A stretch of 45,624 nucleotides of DNA from Sandaracinaceae bacterium (GCA_017881055.1 JADGRF010000049.1:1-45624); one strand, 5' to 3'; shown: positions 35,968-44,535, numbered from the stretch's first letter. Notes: generated by a model from the letters alone, not told the origin. Translations and numbers: made by a program.

Positions 35968-36651
35968 CTACCCCAGCATCCCAAACACCAGGTTCAGGGC
36001 GAGCGCCAGGATCGTCGTGTTGTAGGCAAACGAGATCACGGAGTGGACCAGCACGGCGCGGCGCAGCACGTGATTGGTGATCGTGACGTCCGACACCTGG
36101 AAGCACATGCCGATCGTGAATGCGAAGTAGGCGAAGTCCATGTCGTCCGGTGGGCGGTCGCCGGGGAAGGTCAGGCCACCGATGCCGAACTCGTCGTCGC
36201 GGTAGTACAGGCGGGCGTAGCGCAGCGTGTAGGCCGAATGCGTGAGCAGCCACGCGCAGGCTACGGCGGTGAGGCACAAGATCACGAGCAGGCTGCTGCT
36301 CTCCGGATCGAGACGGCGCGCCTGACGCAGCACGATCGTTCCCGCGAACAGACTGATCGCGCTGGAGATCAGCACGATCCCCCATACCGCGTTCCGGCCG
36401 GGATCCTCGGCCGCGCAGCGACGCTGCGTCTCGACAGGATCGGCGCGACCGATGATCGTCCAGGCCAGCGTGAGCAGCGTCATACCGGCGGCATCCCAGC
36501 CGGCAATCGCACGTGTGGTCCAGGCCAGTCGCTGGCACAGCACGAGCGCTACGAACAGGCCCATGGCTACGGAGATAGTGAGTCGGCCGAGCGCCTGACG
36601 CGGGTCGTGCCAAGCAAAAGCTCGCACCGGGGGTTCGGGAGTTGGCGGCAT
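35968..36651 (-). CDS. DUF1345 membrane protein
   Basis: A 227-residue inner-membrane protein with about five or six hydrophobic helices. The pattern WDAAGMTLLTLAWTIIGRADP early on, a central pair of helices, and the C-terminal FAYFAFTIGMCFQVSDVTITNHVLRR followed by AVLVHSVISFAYNTTILAL match the DUF1345 family, whose function is unknown. ATG 36651 gives a short polar leader (MPPTPEPPVR) before the first helix; the longer open frame upstream overlaps the methyltransferase gene and is rejected. It is co-directional with the methyltransferase, 64 bases apart, so an operon is possible. Confidence 0.82.
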   Translation of the reverse strand: MPPTPEPPVRAFAWHDPRQALGRLTISVAMGLFVALVLCQRLAWTTRAIAGWDAAGMTLLTLAWTIIGRADPVETQRRCAAEDPGRNAVWGIVLISSAISLFAGTIVLRQARRLDPESSSLLVILCLTAVACAWLLTHSAYTLRYARLYYRDDEFGIGGLTFPGDRPPDDMDFAYFAFTIGMCFQVSDVTITNHVLRRAVLVHSVISFAYNTTILALALNLVFGMLG

Positions 36652-36715
36652 GGCGGCCGCAGCGTAGCAAGGTCTGCGCGGCGACGCATGCGCCACCAGT
36701 CGCTGGGATGTTCCG

Positions 36716-37402
36716 TCAGCGCGTCGAGGTCGCGCGCACACGGCGCAGGCGATGCACGTACTGATACGTGAAGTAGCCGCGGAACGGATGAAAGTCGAAG
36801 AGCTTCGCGAGCACGTTGATGCCCGAGACGATCTCGAGGATGCGCAGGTTGCGACGCTCGTGCTCGATCTGCAGCTGCGCACCCGAGTAGAGCTCGAGCA
36901 GGTTGCTGCGCGTGAAGAAGCGCAGGTGCGTGCGATCGTGAATGCCGCGGTTGCGGTACGGCCAGTGCCTCATGAAGATCAGGCTCAGCAGCGTGGTGTA
37001 GTGATTGATGTTCGGCAGGCTGGTGATGATGCGGCCGTTCTCGGTGAGCAGCTCACGCGCGTGCGTCAGCGTGGTCCACGGGTCGACCAGGTGCTCGAGC
37101 ACGTCGCCGAGCAGGATCAGATCGAAGCGCTCGGTGCCGAGCAGCTCTTGCAGCGTGGTGCGGTTGAGGTCGGCGACGTGAACGTGATCGAGACGACCGC
37201 GCGCGACCTCCGCCATCTTCGGGCAGATCTCCACGCCGACCACCGCACAGCCGTGCTCGTTCTTGAGCCAACCACCGGATGCGCCGAGCGCACAGCCCAC
37301 CTCGAGCACTCGCTGTGGCTTCTGTTCGACCAGCGAGAGCAGGTCTTCGCGTCGGCCGATGTACGAGTTGTTGAATGGAGTGATGTCGGCGCTCGCGGGC
37401 AC
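36716..37402 (-). CDS. Class I SAM-dependent methyltransferase
   Basis: A 228-residue soluble enzyme. Motif I is VLEVGCALGASGGWL (~32-46), followed by the acidic end of strand 2 (GVEICPKMAEVAR), motif II FDLILLGDVLEHLVDPW, and motif III LLTENGRIITSLPNINHY. The H-x-R-T-H-L-R-F-F-T segment (IHDRTHLRFFTRSNLLEL) is seen in methyltransferases acting on glycans or small molecules (Methyltransf_11/23 group). It ends with a helical, basic tail. The substrate is not predictable. It probably has its own promoter in the 83 bases before the divergent sigma-factor remnant. Confidence 0.85.
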   Translation of the reverse strand: MPASADITPFNNSYIGRREDLLSLVEQKPQRVLEVGCALGASGGWLKNEHGCAVVGVEICPKMAEVARGRLDHVHVADLNRTTLQELLGTERFDLILLGDVLEHLVDPWTTLTHARELLTENGRIITSLPNINHYTTLLSLIFMRHWPYRNRGIHDRTHLRFFTRSNLLELYSGAQLQIEHERRNLRILEIVSGINVLAKLFDFHPFRGYFTYQYVHRLRRVRATSTR

Positions 37403-37485
37403 GTGCCTCTTACTGCCAGGCCTTCAGCCCTGCTTGGATTCAACTGTAACGTATCGCACCAGCTCGTGGCGATGTCGGTGCGGGT

Positions 37486-37803
37486 GTGCTCGCGCGACTG
37501 CAGCGCACGCTGCGAAACCTGGCGCGCGTCCCAACTCAGGTGATCTCCGGACTTGGACGTGCCGCCACTCACGTGAGCTTGAATCGTCTACGCGACCGCA
37601 AGCGCAGGCCCGAGGGGGCCGATCACGAGCTGGTCTTGCAGATCGCGAACCAGGACGAACCCGAGCAGCACAACCTGGCCGTGCAGCTGCTGGACCGCAT
37701 CTTTGGTCGGGAGCCAGCCTCGACGCGCGTGATGGCAACGCTGCACTACGTGGATGGCATGACCTTGGAGGAAGTCGCAGTCGAGATGGCGATGAGCGTG
37801 TCG
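37486..37803 (+). pseudogene. ECF sigma factor remnant (sigma-4 with the end of sigma-2)
   Basis: This frame carries the end of region 2 (ATHVSLNRLRDRKRRP), a linker, and most of region 4 (LLDRIFGREPASTRVMATLH, YVDGMTLEEVAVEMAMSVS), which is the helix-turn-helix of ECF sigma factors. About 70 residues of region 2 that should precede it are absent, with Arg-rich sequence instead. After MSVS the expected recognition-helix end is replaced by unrelated residues, so the frame is also broken at ~37803. It is therefore unlikely to be a functional sigma factor. GTG 37486 is a nominal start only. Confidence 0.6.
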
Positions 37804-37908
37804 CTTCGTGCTCACGGTCGCGGCTCAGAACGGTGGCGATGGGCGCGCGCAGCTCAAGTACGCCAGAAACGTCGTTGGCTTTGCGAGCATAGCGCAAACG
37901 ACCGCCGC

Positions 37909-38631
37909 TCACAGCAGGAGCGCGCCCGCCTTGGCCAGGTACACGCAGCCGGTGGCGTACACGATGTAGCGGCTGTAGCGCCGGAAGTCGTGATCGCTCA
38001 TGCGCTGCAGCAGCTGAGTACCGAGCCGAGTGCCGAGCAGCGTCGTGCAGAGCACCGAGCAGGCTAGCGCTGGACCAATCGCACCGCGGCTCGCGAGCGG
38101 AATGAAGTACAGCAGCTTGAGCGCGTGTGAGAACACCTGGCTCACGGCCTTGGTCGCCACCACCTGCGTGCGCGTCAGGCGCGTGTTCACGAACGCGATG
38201 TCGAGCAGAGGTCCAGCGGCACCTGCGAGCAGCTGCACACTCGCCACCTGCACGCCGCACCACAGCGCCGCGGCCGGTCGCTCGAAGTCGAAGTGGCGCG
38301 CGGGCAGAAGCGTCGCCGCGAAGGGCGAAAGCCCAAGGCCCAGAAAGACCACGAGGGGGCTTGGCAGGTAGTGCGTGCGCGACAGCGCCGCGAACGCGCC
38401 GAGCGCTCCGACGACATAGAACAGGAAGCTGCGCCAGTACACGTCGCGCCACAGCAAGAATGCGCGTGAACCGTTGGCGATCAGCTGCGTGCCGCCGTGC
38501 AGCACCATCGCGCTGGCCACCGGGAGCAGCGCGGCGTACACGCCCATCAGGATCATGCCCCCCGCCATGCCGAAGACGCCGGAGAGCAGCGCGGTGAGCA
38601 GCGCCGTGAGCGCGAGCAGGGCAATCGACAT
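37909..38631 (-). CDS. TauE/SafE family membrane exporter
   Basis: A 240-residue inner-membrane protein with about seven or eight helices in two halves. The first half has LLSGVFGMAGGMILMGVYAALLP, the GxxGxGG-like signature, and the second VASVQLLAGAAGPLLDIAFV, the internal repeat of the family. These proteins export sulphite, sulphonates or other small anions; the substrate here is not known. AGGAGGT lies just before ATG 38631 (complement of about 38636-38642), a near-consensus ribosome binding site. It is divergent from a LysR regulator (133 bases between starts) that probably controls it. Confidence 0.83.
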   Translation of the reverse strand: MSIALLALTALLTALLSGVFGMAGGMILMGVYAALLPVASAMVLHGGTQLIANGSRAFLLWRDVYWRSFLFYVVGALGAFAALSRTHYLPSPLVVFLGLGLSPFAATLLPARHFDFERPAAALWCGVQVASVQLLAGAAGPLLDIAFVNTRLTRTQVVATKAVSQVFSHALKLLYFIPLASRGAIGPALACSVLCTTLLGTRLGTQLLQRMSDHDFRRYSRYIVYATGCVYLAKAGALLL

Positions 38632-38668
38632 CGTGACCTCCTGCTTGTTTTCTTGCACGGGAACATGG

Positions 38669-38683
38669 ATTCCACGAGCGAAT
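38669..38683. promoter_or_regulatory. Candidate LysR operator (T-N11-A)
   Basis: ATTC-CACGAGC-GAAT is a 15-base interrupted palindrome satisfying the T-N11-A rule for LysR-type regulators. It sits in the divergent intergenic region, 38 bases upstream of the exporter start and 82 from the regulator start. Binding is inferred. Confidence 0.45.
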
Positions 38684-38764
38684 CAGTGGAAGATGATCAA
38701 GTAGGACGGCGACTAGAACGCACTAAGACGACGGCCAGAGCCATGCCACCACGCAGGACCAACC

Positions 38765-39637
38765 GTGATTGAGCAGCTCGAAGCCCTCGGGGCATTGCGT
38801 TCTTCGGGCACCATGGGTCGCGCGGCGGCCGTGCTGCGCATCACGCAGTCCGCCGTGAGCAAGCGGATCGCCGCGCTGGAGGTCATCGTCGGCGTGAAGC
38901 TCGTGCAACGCCACGGTCGGCTGGTACGGCTGACGCCCGACGCCGAGCGCTTGCTCGACGAAGCGCGACCCTTGCTCGCGAGCCTGCGCGAAGTGCTGCG
39001 CGTGCGCTCGCCCGAACGCGAGCAAGCGTTGCGCGTCGCGGCCACCGATTCGCTGCTTGCCTCGTGGTTGCCCGCGACGCTGCAGAGCGCGCGGGCGCGC
39101 CTGCCGGCATTGAAGCTCGAGCTGCACGCGCACCGCGGCCCGATGCTGCTCGCGCGTGTACGCTCCGGCGATTACGCGCTTGGCCTGTGCCCAGCCATGG
39201 CAGGTGACAAGGACCTCCGCGTGCGCGAGCTGGTGCAGGAGCCGATGGTGATCGTGCCAGCCCACCTTGCGCCGTTGGAGCGCGTGAGCACCGTGCCGGT
39301 GTGGGCGATCGAGACGCAGTCGTTGACGTGGGAAGCCATTGCATCACGCGTTGCGCGCGCCCGGCGCCTGGTCGGGTTCGGTATCGAAGTGCAGGCGCGC
39401 CTGGAGTCGTTCACGGCGCTCGTGCAAGTCGCGCGCGCGGGCTTTGCCAACGCGCTAGTGCCGATCGGCGTGGCGCGCGATCTTGGCGTGCCTTTGGAAC
39501 GCCTCGTGCGCCTGCCGGGCATCAGCCGCCCGATCGCCGCGGTCGCACGCAAATCGACGTTCGAGTTGCCGGCTGTGCGCGCGCTGCTGGCGGAGCTGAC
39601 GGTCGCGTGGCCGTCGTTCGTGATGCCGACCCGCTAA
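38765..39637 (+). CDS. LysR-family transcriptional regulator
   Basis: A 290-residue regulator of normal family length. The N-terminal winged helix (~1-62) has MIEQLEALGALRSSGTMGRAAAVLRITQSAVSKRIAALE, the usual LysR layout, and LVRLTPDAERLLDEA. The effector-binding domain follows, starting ALRVAATDSLLASWLP. The start is GTG 38765. It is divergent from the TauE/SafE gene, the classical arrangement for a LysR regulator and its target; a T-N11-A site lies between. The inducer is unknown. Confidence 0.9.
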   Translation: MIEQLEALGALRSSGTMGRAAAVLRITQSAVSKRIAALEVIVGVKLVQRHGRLVRLTPDAERLLDEARPLLASLREVLRVRSPEREQALRVAATDSLLASWLPATLQSARARLPALKLELHAHRGPMLLARVRSGDYALGLCPAMAGDKDLRVRELVQEPMVIVPAHLAPLERVSTVPVWAIETQSLTWEAIASRVARARRLVGFGIEVQARLESFTALVQVARAGFANALVPIGVARDLGVPLERLVRLPGISRPIAAVARKSTFELPAVRALLAELTVAWPSFVMPTR

Positions 39638-39755
39638 GCCCGCTGTAGGACGCGTCGAGCGTGCCGGCGTCGTCATCGTCCTGGCTCGCGGCCAGCTGCT
39701 CAGGGCAGGCTGATGCGCGAGCATGGGCCATCCGCGTACGCGTAGCGCCACGGGC

Positions 39756-39938
39756 TCACGTCTCGGGATCGAGATGCTTGCCGGTGAGCTCCGCTTCGAG
39801 TCGCTCGCGCTCCGCATGCTCGTGGGCGCGCTCGGCGGCGGTGCGCCCATGCTTGCGTCGGTTCTGTTCAGCCAATGCGGCCTTCTCGGCGCGTTCCTTG
39901 GCTTTGCGAAACTTGTTGAGGTTGATGACGTTGCCCAC
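39756..39938 (-). CDS. DUF4169 small protein
   Basis: A 60-residue, very basic, helical protein. MGNVINLNKFRKAKERAEK followed by an Ala/Glu-rich middle and NRRKHGRTAAERAH is the DUF4169 signature as I know it. The function of the family is unknown; the charge pattern suggests a long helix and possibly nucleic-acid contact. It stands alone between the LysR gene and the beta-propeller gene. Confidence 0.8.
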   Translation of the reverse strand: MGNVINLNKFRKAKERAEKAALAEQNRRKHGRTAAERAHEHAERERLEAELTGKHLDPET

Positions 39939-40073
39939 GCGTAGAGGTGTAGCAGAATATGCGGCGCATGGCGGCCGCCAGCAACGGTGACCACAACCAG
40001 CTCACGAGAGTCGTGGCGGCGGAGCACAGGGGAAAGCTGCGCGCGTGCGGTGGCGTGCGCGGCACACGCGTGC

Positions 40074-41144
40074 TCAAGGCTGGGAAAGCACGACGCGCAC
40101 GACGCGACCATGGACGGGGTCACACACCCACGCACGGCCCTGGCCATCCGCGACGACACAGGTTCCGCCGCTGGGCACCGATACGCTCTTCGCCTTCTCC
40201 AACGTTCCAGATGCGCTGAGACTGAGCACGCTCAGCTCGTGCGTCCTCCCGCTCGGGGCGAACACGCGGCGGCGTGGAGCATCCGCGGCGATGATGTCGA
40301 CGCCAGCGCCGATCTTGTCTCGGCCTCGCGCTTTGCCATCGATCGAGAATGCTGCGAGCTCTCCCGCGGCACAGGCCACGAACAGGCCGTTCTTGTCGGC
40401 ATCGAGCGCAATGCCCAGCGACAACGCGCAGCCGTTCTTGAACGTTGTCACGATCGTTCTGGCTTTTAGATCGATCGCGAACGTGGAGCCGGAGAAGCTG
40501 TTGGTGTATGCGCGATTGTGAGCAGCGTCGATCACGAGAGATTCGGGACCGCCGCGAACAGCGAATGTCGCGACAGACTTCAGGCTCGGCTGCGGCTCTG
40601 TGCCGAGCGCGATGATCTCGATCTCGCCGCTGTCGGGCTCGGTGACCCACAGCTCTCGAGTCGAGGCCACGTAGCGAACGTAGTCCGGATGCGCATGCAG
40701 CTTGAGCGCGTGCACGCGCTGCTTCGTCTTCGGATCGAGCTGCACGAGCTCGGTCGTCGTCCTGTCGAGCGCATACACGAGCCCGCCGGCTTCGATAGCC
40801 GAGGTCGTGCCGAAGTCGTGGCCGCCGCCGTAGCTCTTCGATGCGCTGAACCCGCCAAGCGCGGTGACTTCTTTCGAATCGGGATCGATCAAAAACACGC
40901 TGCCGGTGCGACCACCCGGCACGATCACGCGGCCCAGAGCTTCGCTCCACTGCATGTCGTCGAAGCCGATGCCAGGCGCCCCACCGGGAAGATCGACGAC
41001 ATCAAGCTGCGGTGACGCGAGTGCGGAGCCGGCTTCGCCGGTGGCATCCGATGCGCCCTCTTGCTGGCCACCGGAGCTGCAACACAACGCCAAGGCAACG
41101 AAACTGAAGAGCATCGAGGGCCTTCGCCGCGGATTCGTAGTCAT
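40074..41144 (-). CDS. Exported YncE-like beta-propeller protein
   Basis: A 356-residue exported protein: the signal segment MLFSFVALALCCSSGG suggests a lipoprotein (Cys in ALCC), giving a lipid anchor. The start may be ATG 41144 or the internal ATG at 41114. The mature part is a repeated beta-propeller with blades ending in patterns such as GRVIVPGGRTGSVFLIDPDS, GGLVYALDRTTTELVQLDP, RELWVTEPDSGEIEII and AYTNSFSGSTFAIDLKART, as in YncE/lactonase-like proteins. No catalytic residues are assigned. It is divergent from the chromate operon across 77 bases, so the intervening repeats might also regulate it. Confidence 0.8.
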   Translation of the reverse strand: MTTNPRRRPSMLFSFVALALCCSSGGQQEGASDATGEAGSALASPQLDVVDLPGGAPGIGFDDMQWSEALGRVIVPGGRTGSVFLIDPDSKEVTALGGFSASKSYGGGHDFGTTSAIEAGGLVYALDRTTTELVQLDPKTKQRVHALKLHAHPDYVRYVASTRELWVTEPDSGEIEIIALGTEPQPSLKSVATFAVRGGPESLVIDAAHNRAYTNSFSGSTFAIDLKARTIVTTFKNGCALSLGIALDADKNGLFVACAAGELAAFSIDGKARGRDKIGAGVDIIAADAPRRRVFAPSGRTHELSVLSLSASGTLEKAKSVSVPSGGTCVVADGQGRAWVCDPVHGRVVRVVLSQP

Positions 41145-41163
41145 GCTCGCTCCTACACAAAGC

Positions 41164-41204
41164 AACACTTGTTTCGCGATTTTCATTGAATAGCAACAGT
41201 TGTT
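41164..41204. promoter_or_regulatory. Paired operator-like repeats before the chromate operon
   Basis: AACACTTGTT (41164-41173) and AACAGTTGTT (41195-41204) are two interrupted palindromes of the form AACA-N2-TGTT whose starts are 31 bases apart, close to three helical turns. They lie just before the ChrB start at 41222 and between it and the divergent propeller gene. This fits a dimeric repressor binding on one face of the DNA, perhaps ChrB itself, a known chromate-responsive regulator. The binder is inferred. Confidence 0.5.
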
Positions 41205-41221
41205 ACGCTAGGCAACGGAGC

Positions 41222-42193
41222 GTGCCGAATGCCCCGAAGTCGCGTGGATGGCTGCTCCTCATGCATCAACTTCCGTCCCATCCGAGTCAGCTGCGCGTCA
41301 AGGTTTGGCGGCGCTTGGCCAAGATTGGTGCGGTGGCTCTCAAGAACTCCGTGTACGTGCTACCGCAGACCGATGCCTCGCTAGAGGATCTGCACTGGGT
41401 CCGTCGCGAGATCATCGACAGTGGGGGCGAAGCGACCATCGTCGAGGCCGGCTTCGTCTCTGGTCAGAGCGACGACGACGTCGAGGCCCTGTTTCGCAAA
41501 GCGCGCGACGCGGAGTACGCGGAAGTGCTCGCGGAGGCGCGAGGGCTGGGCAAGCGACAACCGCTTCGCTCCGGCAACGAAAAAACGCGTCGTGAGCGCG
41601 ACGCTGCGGTCAAGAAGCTCGAGCAGCGCCTGGAGGAGATTCGAGCGCGCGATTTCTTTCTCGCCACCAAAGGCAAAGAAGCCACGCGGAGCGTGCACGA
41701 CCTGCGCAAACGCCTCGATGCTTCGACGCAGAAGCCGAGTCGGCCGCCGAAGGAATATCAGCTCGAAGAGCTGCGTGGCCGAACGTGGGTAACTCGCAGT
41801 GGCGTCAAGGTCGATCGCATCGCGAGTGCGTGGTTGATCCTGCGTTTCATCGATTCGAAGGCGAAGGTGGTGTTCGTCGATGCGAAGACGTACGAGCCGA
41901 AAGCAGACGAGCTGCGCTTCGACATGTTCGACGCCGAATTTTCGCACGAAGGCGACGATTGCACGTTCGAGACGCTGTGCCGGCGCTTGAAGCTGCGTCG
42001 GCCTGGCTTGTCGGCGGTCGCGGAGATCATCCACGACATCGACGTCAAAGACGAGAAGTTCAACCGACCCGAGACAGCGGGTGTCGCGATGTTGATCGAC
42101 GGCTTGGTGCGCAAGCACGCGGACGATCGTGATCGCCTCGCCCGCGGTTTGGAGATCTTCGACGAAGTGCTCGCGCACTTCGCGCGCGACTGA
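41222..42193 (+). CDS. chrB: Chromate resistance protein ChrB
   Basis: A 323-residue soluble protein. The N-terminal ChrB domain (~1-100) has WLLLMHQLPSHPSQLRVKVWRRLAKIGAVALKNSVYVLP, the usual regulator-like fold. A charged coiled-coil linker follows (~100-180, KKLEQRLEEIRARDFF). The C-terminal ChrB domain (~185-320) has WVTRSGVKVDRIASAWLILRFID, MFDAEFSHEGDDCTFETLCRR and IDVKDEKFN. In characterised systems ChrB senses chromate and controls the chr operon. GTG 41222 starts this domain; the upstream extension to 41186 is not needed. The SOD gene follows 18 bases later. Confidence 0.9.
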   Translation: MPNAPKSRGWLLLMHQLPSHPSQLRVKVWRRLAKIGAVALKNSVYVLPQTDASLEDLHWVRREIIDSGGEATIVEAGFVSGQSDDDVEALFRKARDAEYAEVLAEARGLGKRQPLRSGNEKTRRERDAAVKKLEQRLEEIRARDFFLATKGKEATRSVHDLRKRLDASTQKPSRPPKEYQLEELRGRTWVTRSGVKVDRIASAWLILRFIDSKAKVVFVDAKTYEPKADELRFDMFDAEFSHEGDDCTFETLCRRLKLRRPGLSAVAEIIHDIDVKDEKFNRPETAGVAMLIDGLVRKHADDRDRLARGLEIFDEVLAHFARD

Positions 42194-42211
42194 ATCGAAG
42201 AGGAGAGCGTC

Positions 42212-43051
42212 ATGAGTGAAGATGATGACTGGCTCGAAGCAGCTTTCACGCGACGCGAATGCCTGACCACACTCGCGCTCGGCGGTGCTGCGCTTGCCGT
42301 GGGCTGCGCCGCTTCACCCATGCCTGCGCCCGAGACCGCGCGCGGCGCCGTTCCCACCAGCACGATTACGCCACCCCAAACCACGCCACCACCTGCAACG
42401 ACAGGAGCCGAGACCATGCCAAGCTCACCTGCGCTCGCCGCCAACCACACCGCCGTTCCGTTGCCGTTCGACGCCACGAAGTTGCATGGCTTGTCCGAGA
42501 AACTGATCGTCTCTCACCACGACAACAACTACGCGGGTGCGGTGAAGAACCTCAACCGCACGGAGCAGGAGCTCGCCAAGATCACGGCGGACACACCGCC
42601 ATTTCTGGTCGCTGCGCTGCGCGATCGCGAGCTGACATTCCGCAACTCGAAGACACTGCACGAGGCGTACTTCTCGAACCTCGGTGGGGACGGCAAGCGT
42701 GCAGGCGCCATCGACAAGGCGCTCGCCGAGGCCTACGGGACATCGTCGCGTTGGGAAGACCAATTTCGCGCGACCTGCGCGGGGCTCGGTGGTGGCAGTG
42801 GTTGGGTCATGCTGCAGTACGAGCTCGACACCAGCGCGTTGCGCACTGTCGGCTCCGGTAACCACACGCAGACGCAGGCCACCTCGGTGCCGTTGCTCGT
42901 GATGGACATGTACGAGCACGCCTATCACATCGATTTCGGCGCGGCGGCTGCGCGCTACATCGATGCGTTCTTTGCGAACGTGAAATGGGAAGAAGTCGAC
43001 GCACGCTACGCACGTGCGCAGCGCGCGGCCGCCGCGTGGAACGGCAAGTAG
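42212..43051 (+). CDS. Tat-exported Fe/Mn superoxide dismutase lipoprotein (ChrC-like)
   Basis: A 279-residue enzyme that would convert superoxide to peroxide. The first ~31 residues contain RR at 14-15 and a hydrophobic stretch ending in LAVGC (Cys32), i.e. a twin-arginine-type signal with a lipobox. A Pro/Thr-rich linker follows. The catalytic domain (~75-279) has the metal ligands in order: His102 (VSHHDNNYAG), His in TLHEAYFSN, and Asp plus His in VMDMYEHAYHIDFG. Relative to E. coli SodB, the residues equivalent to His30 and Tyr34 are Asn and Ala. It lies between chrB and chrA, the position of ChrC in known chromate operons. An exported, lipid-anchored form is unusual as far as I know. 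Confidence 0.85.
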   Translation: MSEDDDWLEAAFTRRECLTTLALGGAALAVGCAASPMPAPETARGAVPTSTITPPQTTPPPATTGAETMPSSPALAANHTAVPLPFDATKLHGLSEKLIVSHHDNNYAGAVKNLNRTEQELAKITADTPPFLVAALRDRELTFRNSKTLHEAYFSNLGGDGKRAGAIDKALAEAYGTSSRWEDQFRATCAGLGGGSGWVMLQYELDTSALRTVGSGNHTQTQATSVPLLVMDMYEHAYHIDFGAAAARYIDAFFANVKWEEVDARYARAQRAAAAWNGK

Positions 43052-43054
43052 CCC

Positions 43055-44233
43055 GTGAGCACCTCGACGAACGACGTCTGTTCTCCGTCCCAGGCACGCG
43101 CCGGATCGATGCGCGACTTTGTGCTGTATTTCCTGCGGCTCGGGGCGCTCGGCTTCGGAGGACCGATCGCGCTTGTGGGTTGCATGCAGCGCGATTTGGT
43201 CGACGAACGCGGCTGGGTGAGCAAGGACGACTACACGCAGGGCCTCGCGCTCGCGCAGCTCGCGCCCGGACCACTTGCGGCGCAGCTGTCGATCTACCTC
43301 GGCTGGGTGCGCGGTCGTGCGCTCGGCGGAGCGCTCGTGGGCGCGGCCTTCGTGCTGCCATCGTTCCTGATGGTCATGGCGCTATCGTGGTTGTACCTGA
43401 GGTTCGGCGGCGTGCCCGGCATGCAGGCTGCGTTCTATGGCATCGGTGCCGCGGTGATCGCACTCATCGCGCGCGGCGCGAACAAGCTGATTCGCTCGAC
43501 CATCGCAAAGGACAAAGTCGCGTGGGTGATATGCGCCGTGAACGCCGTGGTCACGGCCTGGACGGAATCGGAAATCGTCTGGGTGGTCGTAGGGAGCGGG
43601 CTCGCGATGTTGGCGGTTCGCGCGTTGCCGCGTCGTGCGGCCGCTGCGTCCTCGCTCCTCGTGCTTCCGCCGTGGCTCGTGACCGGACTGCACGGCCCCG
43701 TCGATCACGGCACGCTCTGGCGAATCACCACGTTCTTCACCGAAGCGGGCGGGTTCGTGTTTGGCAGCGGACTCGCGATCGTGCCGTTCCTGCGCGGCGG
43801 CGTGGTCGAGCAGTTCCACTGGCTCAGCAACCAGCAGTTCCTCGACGCCGTCGCGGTCGCGATGATCACGCCAGGGCCCGTCGTGATCACAGTCGCGTTC
43901 ATCGGCTATCTCGCAGCCGGTCCGTTGGGTGCCACGCTCGCAGCACTCGGTACGTTCATGCCCTGTTACCTGTTCACCGTGCTGCCCGCGCCGTATTTTC
44001 GCCGCTACGCGGAGAACCCGCAGGTGAAGGCATTCGTCACTGGTGTGACTGCGGCGGCAACCGGAGCGATCGCCGGCGCAGCCTTCGTGCTCGGGCGTCG
44101 CGCGCTCGTCGACATCCCCACGGTCTTGATCTGCGTCGCCACGCTCGGTGTGCTCGCGCGCTGGAAGATCCAGGAGCCGCTGGTCATTGCGGTCGCAGGA
44201 CTGACGGGGTTGGTGTTGAAGGCGTGGCTCTAG
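43055..44233 (+). CDS. chrA: Chromate transporter ChrA
   Basis: A 392-residue inner-membrane chromate efflux protein of the long (two-domain) CHR family. Each half repeats: LRLGALGFGGPIALVGCMQ and ERGWVSKDDYTQGLALAQLAPGPLAAQL in the N-terminal half, then FTEAGGFVFGSGLAIVPFL and QFLDAVAVAMITPGPVVITVAFIGYLAAG in the C-terminal half. The repeated P-G-P motif and the E-R/Q-F patterns are the family hallmarks. About ten or eleven helices are expected. GTG 43055 begins three bases after the SOD stop, so the three genes form one operon. Confidence 0.92.
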   Translation: MSTSTNDVCSPSQARAGSMRDFVLYFLRLGALGFGGPIALVGCMQRDLVDERGWVSKDDYTQGLALAQLAPGPLAAQLSIYLGWVRGRALGGALVGAAFVLPSFLMVMALSWLYLRFGGVPGMQAAFYGIGAAVIALIARGANKLIRSTIAKDKVAWVICAVNAVVTAWTESEIVWVVVGSGLAMLAVRALPRRAAAASSLLVLPPWLVTGLHGPVDHGTLWRITTFFTEAGGFVFGSGLAIVPFLRGGVVEQFHWLSNQQFLDAVAVAMITPGPVVITVAFIGYLAAGPLGATLAALGTFMPCYLFTVLPAPYFRRYAENPQVKAFVTGVTAAATGAIAGAAFVLGRRALVDIPTVLICVATLGVLARWKIQEPLVIAVAGLTGLVLKAWL

Positions 44234-44244
44234 CTCGCGCGGGC

Positions 44245-44535
44245 TGGCCAACGCGTGTCTGTCTGCTTGCGCGTCGTCCTGCGTCAGCGAGAAGACCCGG
44301 CCCGTGTCGTTCTTCTCGTTGATCCTCTCGAGCGTCTTGCGCAGCAGCGGCGAGATGCTGAGGTCAATCAATTGGGCGTGCCCGGTTTTCACGACCTCGC
44401 CTCGAAGGTGGATCTCGTTCGCATCGAGGTCGATGTCCACCCACGTGATCAGCCGCGCTACATCGCGCCGCATGCCGGTGAGGAGCACGGTCAGCACGAA
44501 GTGCTTGATGGGCTTGCGCTGCGACCACGGGCGCA
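44245..44535 (-). pseudogene. Tyrosine-recombinase (phage-type integrase) fragment
   Basis: On the minus strand, KHFVLTVLLTGMRRDVARL, then IDLDANEIHLRGEVVKTGHA and LSISPLLRKTLERI is the first part of a phage-integrase catalytic domain: the GMRR contains the first catalytic Arg, and the VVKTGHA strand the Lys region. The rest (HxxR and the Tyr) is missing after ~44250 and the N-terminal domain is missing before ~44535. It is a remnant of an integrated element or recombinase gene and lies next to the inverted-repeat element at 44687. Confidence 0.6.

Noticed and set aside
37815..37920. Open frame after the sigma remnant reading RAQLKYARNVVGFAS
   Set aside because: Protein-like for about 30 residues but with no start, no family match, and it runs into the end of the exporter gene on the other strand.
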